From contig NZ_JPUG01000078.1 in assembly GCF_000739015.1 (NCBI RefSeq), positions 372,001 to 436,000 of the forward strand: a DNA stretch of 64,000 nt, in the 5' to 3' direction. A program made the position numbers and the translations under genes. This document shows positions 1 to 7,773 of this stretch, in pieces. The DNA comes from Microvirga sp. BSC39 (GTDB lineage Bacteria; Pseudomonadota; Alphaproteobacteria; Rhizobiales; Beijerinckiaceae). The notes beneath the pieces are model-generated. The model ran no database searches. It was given only the letters and a program-made list of their open reading frames with translations, and was not told the origin of the DNA. Position 1 is the first letter of the stretch. Each line of letters begins with the position of its first letter.

Positions 1-1
1 G

Positions 2-469
2 TTCGGTGCCTGGGATTACGTCCTAAGGCATGACGACGAGGGGCAGCCCCAGGCGGCCTTCGCCCGGCTGCGCGGAGACAACGGATCCCTGCTCTGGCTG
101 ACGTGCCAGCGGCTCGCATCCGACTCCGATAAGCCCTTTGCTACCTTCACCACTGTGGCCGTCGCGCAGAAACAGTTTCTCGGCCGCAGCGATGTTCACG
201 GGCGCAGCACCGTCTATTGGTTCGACGGCGGCAGCCCCGAGGTCGGCCACTGGGTCTACCGCGACCGGCACGGGCAAATTCCCGATCCGGGTCAGGTGCA
301 AGCCTTTGTCGACAAGCTGGCCGGCGCGACAAGCCTGACCATCGAACTGTCGAATTTCCGCTACGAGACACAGCAGCATGAATTCCGCTTCGATCCGAAG
401 GACGCAAAGACCATGGCGGACAGATTCAGAAAAGATTGCGGCGATATTCTTCGCAGCAGCGATTCTTAA
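2..469 (+). CDS. hypothetical exported protein, 5' end outside window
   Basis: The frame is open from base 2 to the TAA at 467-469, giving 155 visible codons, so the gene starts before the window. The visible part has an LWLTCQ strand near the start and ends in a helix with a second Cys (RKDCG), followed by a short tail. This pattern of beta strands, a central WLxC and a C-terminal Cys recalls small periplasmic proteins such as the VasI/invasion-associated families, but the similarity is weak and I assign no function. Short ATGs at 138 and 155 lie inside the frame or in another frame and are not the likely start. It lies 48 bases before the DUF1217 gene on the same strand and could be co-transcribed with it. 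Confidence 0.6.
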   Translation, partial: FGAWDYVLRHDDEGQPQAAFARLRGDNGSLLWLTCQRLASDSDKPFATFTTVAVAQKQFLGRSDVHGRSTVYWFDGGSPEVGHWVYRDRHGQIPDPGQVQAFVDKLAGATSLTIELSNFRYETQQHEFRFDPKDAKTMADRFRKDCGDILRSSDS

Positions 470-517
470 CTCGCCTGCCGTTTTCGCCCCACCGGTTTAG
501 CGCTGGAGAAATCCGCC

Positions 518-1306
518 ATGATCAGCACATCGACACGCTATCAACTCGTCACCAAGGATCTGGCGCGGACCAAGTCCCTGATCGAGAAGGATCCGGCGAC
601 AAAGCGCGAGATCGAATACTACAAGGCCAATATCAAGACCATCAAAACGATCGACGACTTCGTCAAGAATGATCGGATCTTCAAGTTCGCCGTGAAGGCC
701 TATGGCCTTGAGGACATGGCTTACGCCAAAGGACTCTTCAAGAAGCTGCTCCAGGAAGGAGTGAGCAACCCTTTGAGCATGGCGAACAAGATGTCCAATC
801 CGCTCTACAAGGAATTCGCCAAGGCTTTCGACTTCAAGACAAAGGGGGCAGAGGCAACTTCTGCCGCCAGCGCCTCGACCGAAGCCGTTTACAAATACGT
901 TCAAATCACCCTTGAGAAGAAGGAGGGCGAGCAGAACCAGGGCGTCCAGCTCGCCATGTACTTCAAGCGCAAGGCCTCGTCGGTGACTACCACGATGGGA
1001 CTGCTTGCAGACAAAGCGCTTCTCAAGTTCGTGCAGACCACCTTCAACATTCCGGCGAATGCTTCCAAGGCCGATCTCGACATCCAGGTGCGGAACCTGG
1101 AGAAGCACATCAACATCAAGGATCTGCAGGATCCCAAGAAGGTCGACAAGCTGATCCAGCGCTTCAACGCCATGTGGGACGTGACCAACCCAAGTGAGGC
1201 AACGACGTCGCCCGTGATGACCTTGTTCGACCAGTCATCGGTGCAGCAGGGCTTCAGCGTGGACCTGATGATGAGCATTGCCAAGCTCCGTCCGGGCGGG
1301 TTCTGA
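518..1306 (+). CDS. DUF1217 domain protein
   Basis: This 262-residue soluble protein is lysine-rich and almost entirely predicted helical. It fits the DUF1217 family: an N-terminal YxxVxxDLxRT-like segment, repeated blocks around FVxxDRxxxFAxKAYGL, and YFxRKA in the middle. DUF1217 proteins are often encoded in or near flagellar gene clusters of alphaproteobacteria, so a flagellum-associated role is a family-level inference; no flagellar gene is visible here. The start is the ATG at 518, preceded by GGAGAAA at a normal distance. No signal peptide or membrane segment is seen. It converges on the lipoprotein gene at 1340. Confidence 0.75.
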   Translation: MISTSTRYQLVTKDLARTKSLIEKDPATKREIEYYKANIKTIKTIDDFVKNDRIFKFAVKAYGLEDMAYAKGLFKKLLQEGVSNPLSMANKMSNPLYKEFAKAFDFKTKGAEATSAASASTEAVYKYVQITLEKKEGEQNQGVQLAMYFKRKASSVTTTMGLLADKALLKFVQTTFNIPANASKADLDIQVRNLEKHINIKDLQDPKKVDKLIQRFNAMWDVTNPSEATTSPVMTLFDQSSVQQGFSVDLMMSIAKLRPGGF

Positions 1307-1339
1307 TCTCCAGGCGGGGCATGGCGAGGCAGCTATCGT

Positions 1340-1711
1340 TCAGGGCAGAACTTCCACGATAACCCGCTCGGATAGAGGCAGAGCGTCCATAGGAGCATGG
1401 ACCACGTATGTGCCTTGACACACCCGTGTGATCTTGCGGACCGGCGCGTGGTGCTTGTCCGCCCCCGTCAGGTAATTCACGGTGTAGAAAGGCTCGCCGC
1501 CCACATAGGCCGTGGTTTTGGTCTTGAAGACATACCCGACCTGACTTGGATTGATGCGGTACACGGATGTGGGAGGGCCGTAAGCTGCAATGCGCGACGA
1601 GACCGGCTTTCCGATATACTCCGAGCATGACATCTCGGCCGCCTCATAGGAGGCCGTTGTGCATCCGCCAACTCCGAAAGCAGTCGCAACCAAGGCGAGA
1701 ATAGGTCTCAA
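1340..1711 (-). CDS. small outer-membrane-type lipoprotein
   Basis: The 123-residue product begins with MRP, a hydrophobic stretch and the lipobox VGGC at residues 14-17, so it is probably lipid-modified at Cys17. Two further Cys residues (about 29 and 98) could form a disulfide in the periplasm. The mature part is mostly beta strand with the motif SRIAAYGPP, resembling small uncharacterised proteins of Rhizobiales. There is no recognisable catalytic motif. The start ATG at 1711 has AGGAGG about 8 bases upstream. It converges with the DUF1217 gene, 33 bases away. Confidence 0.7.
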   Translation of the reverse strand: MRPILALVATAFGVGGCTTASYEAAEMSCSEYIGKPVSSRIAAYGPPTSVYRINPSQVGYVFKTKTTAYVGGEPFYTVNYLTGADKHHAPVRKITRVCQGTYVVHAPMDALPLSERVIVEVLP

Positions 1712-2346
1712 GCAAGCCTCCTAGTGATCTGCAGAATGTATCACGGAATTGGCAGCACTCCGATCTGTTGGAATGAGCCTTCGTGCGGTTTGGTAAAAAC
1801 GGCATGCGCTTCTTCCGGCGAAACTCTCGCGATCTGCATCAGTCTGCTCATGCCAGTTTCGCACAAGGCTGCCGACGCATGATGCTCCCGGAACGACAGT
1901 ATCGTCTGAGTCTGGGGGAGAGCGAATGAGCATCATTCTGGTACCGGTCATTGCCGGGTCGTTGATCGGCCTTGTCGGCACGGCCCGCCATTCGCCTCAT
2001 GGCATCGTCGAAAAGAGCCAGAACGTGGGCCAAGAGCCAGAGCGGGTTTCTGCGCCGCTACTGAGACAATTCAGGCGGAAGCTGCAAAAGAAGATGCAGC
2101 GGCGGTGAGTTGCTCGACGAGATCAGGGCGTTTCTGTCGGACCAAGACGTTTCAGCGAACGGCAGAGTCGATTTTCGCCGTCCTCTTCATTCGAAGAGTA
2201 TCGGCCCGCGGCACATGATTCGTTCCTCGTTCTGTTGCTTGAAGTCAACACTGCGACATCGTTCTGACATCTTGCCCCGAATCGCGCTTGCGCAGATCTC
2301 GCGTGGCTGACAGCTTTGATGAAAAGAAGCGGATGGGTGCGGGGGC
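1712..2346. other. gene-poor interval with one possible small ORF
   Basis: This 635-base stretch separates the lipoprotein gene from the transglutaminase-like gene. The only reading frame I would consider is 1926-2108. The other short frames on both strands have no ribosome-binding site or recognisable composition. I saw no tRNA, strong hairpin or repeat. Confidence 0.5.
1926..2108 (+). CDS. possible small protein (60 aa)
   Basis: The frame starts with ATG after a good GGGGGAG ribosome-binding site. It encodes a short hydrophobic N-terminus (MSIILVPVIAGSLIGLVG) and a basic C-terminus (RRKLQKKMQRR), the layout of a small single-pass membrane peptide. I recognise no family. Support is only the ribosome-binding site and the amphipathic layout; a chance ORF cannot be excluded. 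Confidence 0.35.
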   Translation: MSIILVPVIAGSLIGLVGTARHSPHGIVEKSQNVGQEPERVSAPLLRQFRRKLQKKMQRR

Positions 2347-3006
2347 ATGATCAGGACCGATTTCTTAAAACAGATTAGCAGACGGCTACTGACCGCAGCA
2401 GGCATCGGGGCAGCGACCCTGTCGGTTGTCGCTGCAACGAATACAGCGCACGCATTCCCGCAATTGAACTTGCCGGTGATGAGCGCTGCGATCCTGTCGT
2501 CCGGACAGGCGGGGCCGACCCCTGCCTGGATCGCGTTCTGTAAGCAGATTCCCGAAGAGTGCGCGTTCGATTCCTCCGAACCTGCCATCATCGCGCTGAA
2601 TCAGGAGACGTGGAAGCTCATCGTCGACGTTAACGAACGTGTGAACGCCACCATCCTGCCGGTGACGGATCAGGACCATTGGGGCGTGGCGGATCGCTGG
2701 GACTACCCGGATGACGGGATCGGAGATTGCGAGGACATTCAGATCCTGAAGCGTCGCGTGCTGATCGAGGCGGGCCTGCCGCGGCGGGCCATGCGCATGA
2801 CGGTCGTGATCGACGAGCTCGGCGCCGGGCACGCGGTGCTGATGGTGCGCACCAACCGGGGCGACTACATCCTGGACAACAAGCGCGCGGCCGTCCTGTC
2901 CTGGCAGGAGACCGGCTATCGCTATGTGAAACGGGAAGGGTCGGAAGGCACAGCCTGGGTGTGGCTCGGCAATCAGGCTGCACCAATCGTGACAGCCACC
3001 AAGTAA
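2347..3006 (+). CDS. transglutaminase-like cysteine peptidase (BTLCP family)
   Basis: The 219-residue precursor has a signal peptide ending near AHA (about residue 36), so the enzyme should be periplasmic. The catalytic triad of the bacterial transglutaminase-like cysteine proteinase family is visible: Cys in GDCED (about residue 127), His in GHAVLM (about 159) and Asp in ILDNK (about 176). Relatives include the LapG proteases that cleave adhesins, but LapG is normally paired with LapD, which is absent here. The substrate is unknown. The start ATG at 2347 is preceded by a G-rich stretch. It runs toward the minus-strand gene at 3065. Confidence 0.8.
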   Translation: MIRTDFLKQISRRLLTAAGIGAATLSVVAATNTAHAFPQLNLPVMSAAILSSGQAGPTPAWIAFCKQIPEECAFDSSEPAIIALNQETWKLIVDVNERVNATILPVTDQDHWGVADRWDYPDDGIGDCEDIQILKRRVLIEAGLPRRAMRMTVVIDELGAGHAVLMVRTNRGDYILDNKRAAVLSWQETGYRYVKREGSEGTAWVWLGNQAAPIVTATK

Positions 3007-3064
3007 GCAGGATGGTCGAACGCCGCATGAGCGCGAGGCGCGCTCATGCGGGATGGAGAGCGTA

Positions 3065-3667
3065 TCAGCTCGCGGCCTTCGCGGTCGGTCGCTGGCTGAT
3101 CATGGTCTCGGATGTCAGGACAACCCAGCCGTTGTCGGAACGCTCGATGGAGATGATCTGGCCGATGCCAGGGAGCGTCATTCCCGGTGTGACCCACCAG
3201 ACGCCTTCCGGGCCTTCGATCAGTGCGGACTCGCTCGTCGCCCTGTGGATCACGTAACGCTGGAACTGACTCTGACGATCGATGGCCAGGGTTGCCCTCT
3301 CGGTCTTGGCTTCCAGGACGGCTTCCGCATTCTTCTGCCTGTTCAGCGAGCCGGTCGTCGCTGGGCTGAGGTCGGTCGCACGCGCGTGCTTGGCGTCCGT
3401 ACCCTTGCTCATCACCAGGCCGTTTCCTGCGCTCTGGAGATAGGCATAGCCATCGCTGAGATAGACCGCGTAAACCGGAAGGGCGACAGCTGAGAGGGTG
3501 AGCGCCAGGCCGAGGCACATGACGATGCGGTCGCCCACGACCTCGCGGGCCCGGATCAGGTCCTCCAGGCGCCGCACTTTCCGCTCCCGGGTTTCGATGG
3601 CGGCTCCGCGCCCGGGTTGTCCCGCCCTGGCCACCTGCTCCAATACTTTATCGAACCGTACGCCCAT
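3065..3667 (-). CDS. uncharacterised single-pass membrane protein
   Basis: From the ATG at 3667 the product is 200 residues. It has a cytoplasmic basic stretch (RERKVRRLEDLIRARE), one membrane segment at about residues 50-70 (VMCLGLALTLSAVALPVYAVYL), and a periplasmic tail ending in a small beta domain with GVWWVTPGMTLPGIG. Proteins with this layout are common and uncharacterised in Rhizobiales. An in-frame TTG at 3697 with AGGAA just upstream is an alternative start that adds ten residues. It is divergent from the chemotaxis receptor gene and may share its regulatory region. Confidence 0.65.
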   Translation of the reverse strand: MGVRFDKVLEQVARAGQPGRGAAIETRERKVRRLEDLIRAREVVGDRIVMCLGLALTLSAVALPVYAVYLSDGYAYLQSAGNGLVMSKGTDAKHARATDLSPATTGSLNRQKNAEAVLEAKTERATLAIDRQSQFQRYVIHRATSESALIEGPEGVWWVTPGMTLPGIGQIISIERSDNGWVVLTSETMISQRPTAKAAS

Positions 3668-3853
3668 GGAAACCGCCGCTATGAGAATCGACTGCAATCA
3701 TTCCTATGAGGTTATGCTTAACAATCCGTCACCTCCCGTAAAGAAAGCCTGTTGAAAAATGCGACAGGCTGGAGCAAGCCCCACACAAGCGTTCCGTGAA
3801 TACTGCAGCCTGTATTCAAGCAATCTTGCTGATCAAGATTTTTTGGGGGATGT

Positions 3854-5524
3854 ATGAAGATCAGAACGAAGATATTTGCGCTCGTCGGGGCCTTGAGCTT
3901 CGTTGCGGTGATCATCGCCGCCGTCAGCATCGGCACCCTGCAGACCTATAATCAGGCCGTCGACGATGTGCGGCTCGCAGCCACGCGCGCTCTGTATGGC
4001 GAGCGCCTGAACCGGCTTGTGACGCACGTGGTCATGGAAGCGCGGGGCATCTATGCATCCAAGGATACGAAGGATGCAGTCAAGTTCGGCGACGGACTGA
4101 TCGCGAGCCTGAAGGAAATCGACACGCTCCTGAAGGAGTGGGCGCCGATCGTCCCGGATTCGCACAAGGCGCTGTTCGATGCGGTGGTCAAGGATGCCGC
4201 CGCATTCAAGACGTTCCGATCCGAGACCGTGCGCCTCGGTGCCGAGGTGTCGCCCGAGGCCGCCAATGCGCAGGGCAACACCGAAGCCAACCGCGCCAAC
4301 CGAAAGGCTTTCCAGGCCAGCATCGATGCCTTGACGAAAAAGGGCAGCGAGGAGATCGCAGCGATCGACCGCTACTCCGCCGAACTCTACAGCGAGCGTC
4401 TCACCCTGCTCGTCTCCATCGCGCTCGCCGGCACGATGCTGGCTCTCCTGATCGGCTGGCTCGTGGGCCACAGGCAGATCGCCCGTCCGCTGAAGGTCGT
4501 CACCGAGGCGATCCAGAAGCTGGCTTCCGGCGACTACAACCTGCCGAAGGCGAAGGCGGGCAACGACGAGATCGGCGACATCTGGAAGGCCACGCAGGTT
4601 TTCGCCGGCACCATGCAGGAAGCCGATGGACTGCGGCGCCAGCAGGCGGAATCCGAAAAGCAGGCCGCCGAGCGCCGCAGGCTCGAGATGATGACCCTCG
4701 CCCAGAGCTTCGAGGGCAGCGTGGGCGGTCTCGTCCAGCATCTCTCCGTCGCCGCCCAGCAGATGGAGGCCTCGGCCCGCTCGATGGCCACCACGGCCGA
4801 GCAGACGAACCAGCAGTCGAACTCGGTGGCGGCTGCGGCCGAGCAGACCTCCAGCAACGTCCAGGCGGTCGCCGCCGCCACGGAGGAGCTCGCCTCATCG
4901 TCCAACGAGATCGGAACCCAGGTGTCGCAGACCTCGGCTGCCGCGGCCCGGGCCGTGCAGAATGCGCGAAAGACCAACGAGCTCGTGGAGACGCTCGCGG
5001 ACGGCGCGCAGAAGATCGGCGAGGTCGTCGCCCTCATCAACAGCATCGCGAGCCAGACCAACCTGCTGGCGCTCAACGCCACCATCGAGGCGGCGAGGGC
5101 AGGGGAGGCCGGAAAGGGCTTCGCCGTCGTGGCCGCCGAGGTGAAGGAACTGGCGAACCAGACCTCGCGGGCGACCGAGGACATCACCTCGCACATCAAC
5201 CAGATCCAGCAATCGACCAAGGGCGCAGTCGATGCCATCCGCGAGATCGGCCTCACCATCGAAGAGGTGCACCAGATCGCCACCAACGTGGCCGCTGCCG
5301 TCGAGGAGCAGCAGGCGGCCACGCAGGAGATCGCCCGCAACGTGAGCGAGGCTGCCCGCGGCACCCAGGAGGTGACCCAGAGCATCGTCCAGGTCCAGGG
5401 AGCGGCAACCCATGCCGGGGCGGCGGCCTCCCAGGTGCTGGCGGCAGCCGGCGAGCTGGCGACCAACTCGTCGTCCCTGAGCCGGGAGGTCGAAGGCTTC
5501 CTGCAGGGTGTCCGGGCGGCGTGA
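3854..5524 (+). CDS. methyl-accepting chemotaxis protein
   Basis: The 556-residue receptor has a first membrane segment at about residues 8-30, a periplasmic sensing domain of about 160 residues, a second membrane segment at about 190-212, a HAMP domain, and a long coiled-coil signalling region. The hairpin tip reads EAARAGEAGKGFAVVA, the canonical CheA/CheW contact. Ala- and Gln/Glu-rich heptads around TAEQTNQQSNSVAAAAEQ are likely methylation regions. No C-terminal CheR/CheB-binding pentapeptide is present. The sensing domain is a four-helix-type bundle; its ligand cannot be told from sequence. The start ATG at 3854 follows GGGGG. A strong terminator follows at 5567. Confidence 0.93.
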   Translation: MKIRTKIFALVGALSFVAVIIAAVSIGTLQTYNQAVDDVRLAATRALYGERLNRLVTHVVMEARGIYASKDTKDAVKFGDGLIASLKEIDTLLKEWAPIVPDSHKALFDAVVKDAAAFKTFRSETVRLGAEVSPEAANAQGNTEANRANRKAFQASIDALTKKGSEEIAAIDRYSAELYSERLTLLVSIALAGTMLALLIGWLVGHRQIARPLKVVTEAIQKLASGDYNLPKAKAGNDEIGDIWKATQVFAGTMQEADGLRRQQAESEKQAAERRRLEMMTLAQSFEGSVGGLVQHLSVAAQQMEASARSMATTAEQTNQQSNSVAAAAEQTSSNVQAVAAATEELASSSNEIGTQVSQTSAAAARAVQNARKTNELVETLADGAQKIGEVVALINSIASQTNLLALNATIEAARAGEAGKGFAVVAAEVKELANQTSRATEDITSHINQIQQSTKGAVDAIREIGLTIEEVHQIATNVAAAVEEQQAATQEIARNVSEAARGTQEVTQSIVQVQGAATHAGAAASQVLAAAGELATNSSSLSREVEGFLQGVRAA

Positions 5525-5566
5525 CGCTGCCGGTTGAAGCGGCATCGACCTCGCGAAACAAAATCA

Positions 5567-5593
5567 AAAGGCGCAGCTTCAGGCTGCGCCTTT
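5567..5593. terminator. rho-independent terminator after the chemotaxis gene
   Basis: An 11-bp perfect stem AAAGGCGCAGC/GCTGCGCCTTT closes a 5-base loop TTCAG. The flanking A-run and T-run make it usable from both strands, which fits the convergent receptor and receiver genes. Confidence 0.85.
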
Positions 5594-5619
5594 CCTGTGT
5601 TGGCAATCCTAGAGACGCC

Positions 5620-6180
5620 TCAGGCTGTCTTGGAGATGTTCCCGCTGGGGTCGCTCTCGCCTGCGGCACCGGCCTCGGGGTTGAGGAGGCGACGCGCCTC
5701 CTGCGCCCTCCTTGCCGCTTCCTGCACAAGCGCCACCAGCGTGGCATTCAGGTAGGGCTTTGCCAGAAAGATCGCCCCCGGCGGCAGATCGTCCTCTTTG
5801 GGCCATTCGCGGCCTGAGGAGACGATGATCGCCACCCCTGGCCAGTCCCGGTGGACGTGGCCCACCAGCTCGTAGCCGTTCATGCCCGGCGGCATCTCCA
5901 CGTCCGAGAGAAGCACGTCGACGGCAACCTCGGCTTTCAGAACGCGCAGGGCCTCCTCGGCATCGCCGGCCTCGATCACCCGGAAATTCGCCTCCAGCAG
6001 GATGTCGGCCGTGACGAGCCGCACCAGCGGTTCGTCTTCGACCAGGAGAACGACGCCTATGGGTTGCTGGTGGGACACGGGACCGAGGGGACAGGAGGAC
6101 AGGGCAGATGGCAAACGTGGCCATTCATAGACGGTTCCGCCTGATGGAGCCAGCCCTTCCCGCGTGGTGACTTGGCGCAC
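5620..6180 (-). CDS. single-domain response regulator
   Basis: The product is a CheY-like receiver without an output domain. It has the acidic pair in LLVEDEP, the phospho-acceptor Asp in LLSDVEMP, a Ser in the IIVSSG strand and the Lys in FLAKPY. A 20-residue tail follows. The long frame begins with GTG at 6180, but the first 40 codons look non-conserved; a GTG at 6078 (VSHQQP) immediately before the domain is an alternative start. It is the first of four receivers encoded side by side and is divergent from the other three. No histidine kinase lies nearby, so its partner is encoded elsewhere. Confidence 0.8.
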   Translation of the reverse strand: MRQVTTREGLAPSGGTVYEWPRLPSALSSCPLGPVSHQQPIGVVLLVEDEPLVRLVTADILLEANFRVIEAGDAEEALRVLKAEVAVDVLLSDVEMPPGMNGYELVGHVHRDWPGVAIIVSSGREWPKEDDLPPGAIFLAKPYLNATLVALVQEAARRAQEARRLLNPEAGAAGESDPSGNISKTA

Positions 6181-6244
6181 AGAGCAAAGAGAACCCGGAG
6201 GGCCTGATCACGTTGTTCGCCTGTTGTATGCGTCTGGGGCAAGA

Positions 6245-6643
6245 ATGAGTGCTGCATCCGTAACGGTTCTTCCACGCCGGACCCCGCCGACGATTCTTGT
6301 TGTCGAAGGGGATGTTCGGATCCGGTATCGTGTCAGCGACGAGCTGCGGGCTTGGGGATTCAAGGTGCTGGAGGCCGGCTCCGCCCCGGAGGCGCTGACC
6401 GTGCTCGATGCCGTTCAGGTGGATCTTCTGGTCCTGGCCCTCGACTTGCCGGTGGCCGGGAGCGGCTGGGACGTGGTTCGTCATATTCGCGAGAGGCCAG
6501 TCCCGACGAAGATGATCGTCACGTCCGAGGACACGGATCCGCCGGACAGTCCCGGCCCCTTTGTCCGCAAGCCCTACCGGGCTGCCGAGGTCGCCAGGCT
6601 CGCCGCGCACAGCCTGAACTGGCCGTCACCCACGCAAGCTTGA
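6245..6643 (+). CDS. degenerate (pseudo-)receiver protein
   Basis: The 132-residue protein aligns along its whole length with the receivers on either side, but its phosphorylation site is broken. The residue at the phospho-acceptor position is Ala65 (LLVLALDLP against FSDVEMP in its neighbour), and the acidic pair reads EGD at 21-23 instead of EDE. The conserved Lys (FVRKPY) and the Thr/Ser strand (IVTSED) remain. Such proteins usually act through phosphorylation-independent contacts. The start ATG at 6245 has GGGGCA upstream; the frame also extends back to 6164. It is followed by two intact receivers on the same strand. Confidence 0.75.
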   Translation: MSAASVTVLPRRTPPTILVVEGDVRIRYRVSDELRAWGFKVLEAGSAPEALTVLDAVQVDLLVLALDLPVAGSGWDVVRHIRERPVPTKMIVTSEDTDPPDSPGPFVRKPYRAAEVARLAAHSLNWPSPTQA

Positions 6644-6682
6644 CCGCAGGAACAAAGGCAAAAGCTCGGCGGTTAGCTTTGC

Positions 6683-7105
6683 GTGAGCACGTCATCAACC
6701 AACCTCTCGGCCAAGGCCGACACCCCCCTCCAGACCATCCTCGTGGTTGAGGACGAGGTGCTGATCCGCCTCGTGGTCGCCGAATACCTGCGCGAATGCG
6801 GCTATCGGGTCCATGAGGCCGTGAGCGCCGAGGAGGCGATCCTCATCCTCGAAGCCCCCGAGGTTTCGGTCGACATCGTGTTCAGCGATGTCGAGATGCC
6901 GGGGAGCATGGACGGCTTCGGGCTGGCCCGCTGGGTCCGGTCCAACAGGCCCGAGACCCAGGTCATCCTCACCTCCGGGGCGGAGCGGTCGGCCGACATC
7001 GCCGGAACCCTCTGCGAAGCCGGTCCCCTGATGAAAAAGCCGTATCACACGCAGGAAGTGGTGGACCGGATCAAGCAGCTCAAGGCTACGGCAAAGCGCT
7101 TCTGA
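6683..7105 (+). CDS. single-domain response regulator
   Basis: This 140-residue protein is a stand-alone receiver. Visible landmarks are VVEDEV (acidic pocket), VFSDVEMPG with the phospho-acceptor Asp, ILTSG and MKKPY with the conserved Lys. It starts at GTG 6683, since the domain begins about 18 residues later and no ATG precedes it in frame. The ribosome-binding site is weak. It lies 39 bases after the pseudo-receiver and 87 before the next receiver; the sequence similarity between them suggests tandem duplication. Confidence 0.85.
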   Translation: MSTSSTNLSAKADTPLQTILVVEDEVLIRLVVAEYLRECGYRVHEAVSAEEAILILEAPEVSVDIVFSDVEMPGSMDGFGLARWVRSNRPETQVILTSGAERSADIAGTLCEAGPLMKKPYHTQEVVDRIKQLKATAKRF

Positions 7106-7192
7106 TCCTGCTTCGGCCCTTCGGCCGCGGCACTCTCATCACGGCTTCTCGACAGGAGGGAACTGGACAGAGCCGTCGCCGTTTCATGCTGG

Positions 7193-7600
7193 ATGAAACC
7201 GCATCGCCGCATCGTGAAGCACCCTGTCGTCCTGCTGGTGGAAGACGAGCCGCTCGTTCGCCTCACTCAGGTCGACATCCTCAAGGAATCCGAGTTCTGG
7301 GTCGTCGAGGCCCAGGACGCCGACGAGGCGTTCGAGCTCCTGAAATCGCGGCCCGAGATCGACGCCATCCTGACCGATGTGGACATGCCCGGCTCCATGG
7401 ACGGCTTCGAGTTCGCCCGCCTGGTGCGGCAGGGCTGGCCCGAGGTGGCCGTGCTGGTGATTTCCGGCAAGACCGGCCCCGGCCCGGGCGACCTGCCGCC
7501 CAATGCCCGCTTCCTGCACAAGCCGATCATGCCGGACGACCTGATCGCGGCCCTGAACGACGTGATGGCTAGGCGGCCGCAGAACAGCGGCGTTTCATAA
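7193..7600 (+). CDS. single-domain response regulator
   Basis: The 135-residue receiver shows LLVEDEP, the phospho-acceptor Asp in ILTDVDMPG, VISGK and the conserved Lys in FLHKPI. There is no output domain. The ATG at 7193 is the first in frame next to the domain. It is the last of the receiver set; no kinase or phosphatase gene accompanies it. Confidence 0.85.
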   Translation: MKPHRRIVKHPVVLLVEDEPLVRLTQVDILKESEFWVVEAQDADEAFELLKSRPEIDAILTDVDMPGSMDGFEFARLVRQGWPEVAVLVISGKTGPGPGDLPPNARFLHKPIMPDDLIAALNDVMARRPQNSGVS

Positions 7601-7773
7601 GCCACTCGATCGATCCGTCCCCGCTCCAGCCGGTCTTGCGGCCTGGCCGGGCCCTGCCGTATAACCAGCGTCCGACGCCCCGGCAGGCGTCTCATCGATA
7701 AGGATGCGCGCCAACATGGATCTCCACCCGACAGCAACGCCGCTTCGCTTTGCCACCGGGACCATCCATCGCC

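Noticed and set aside
2110..2310. 66-codon frame starting with TTG
   Set aside because: Weak start, no ribosome-binding site, basic composition of random sequence.
3833..5545. Long minus-strand frames opposite the chemotaxis receptor (302, 310 and 216 codons)
   Set aside because: They are shadows of a high-GC coding region with an unambiguous receptor on the plus strand.
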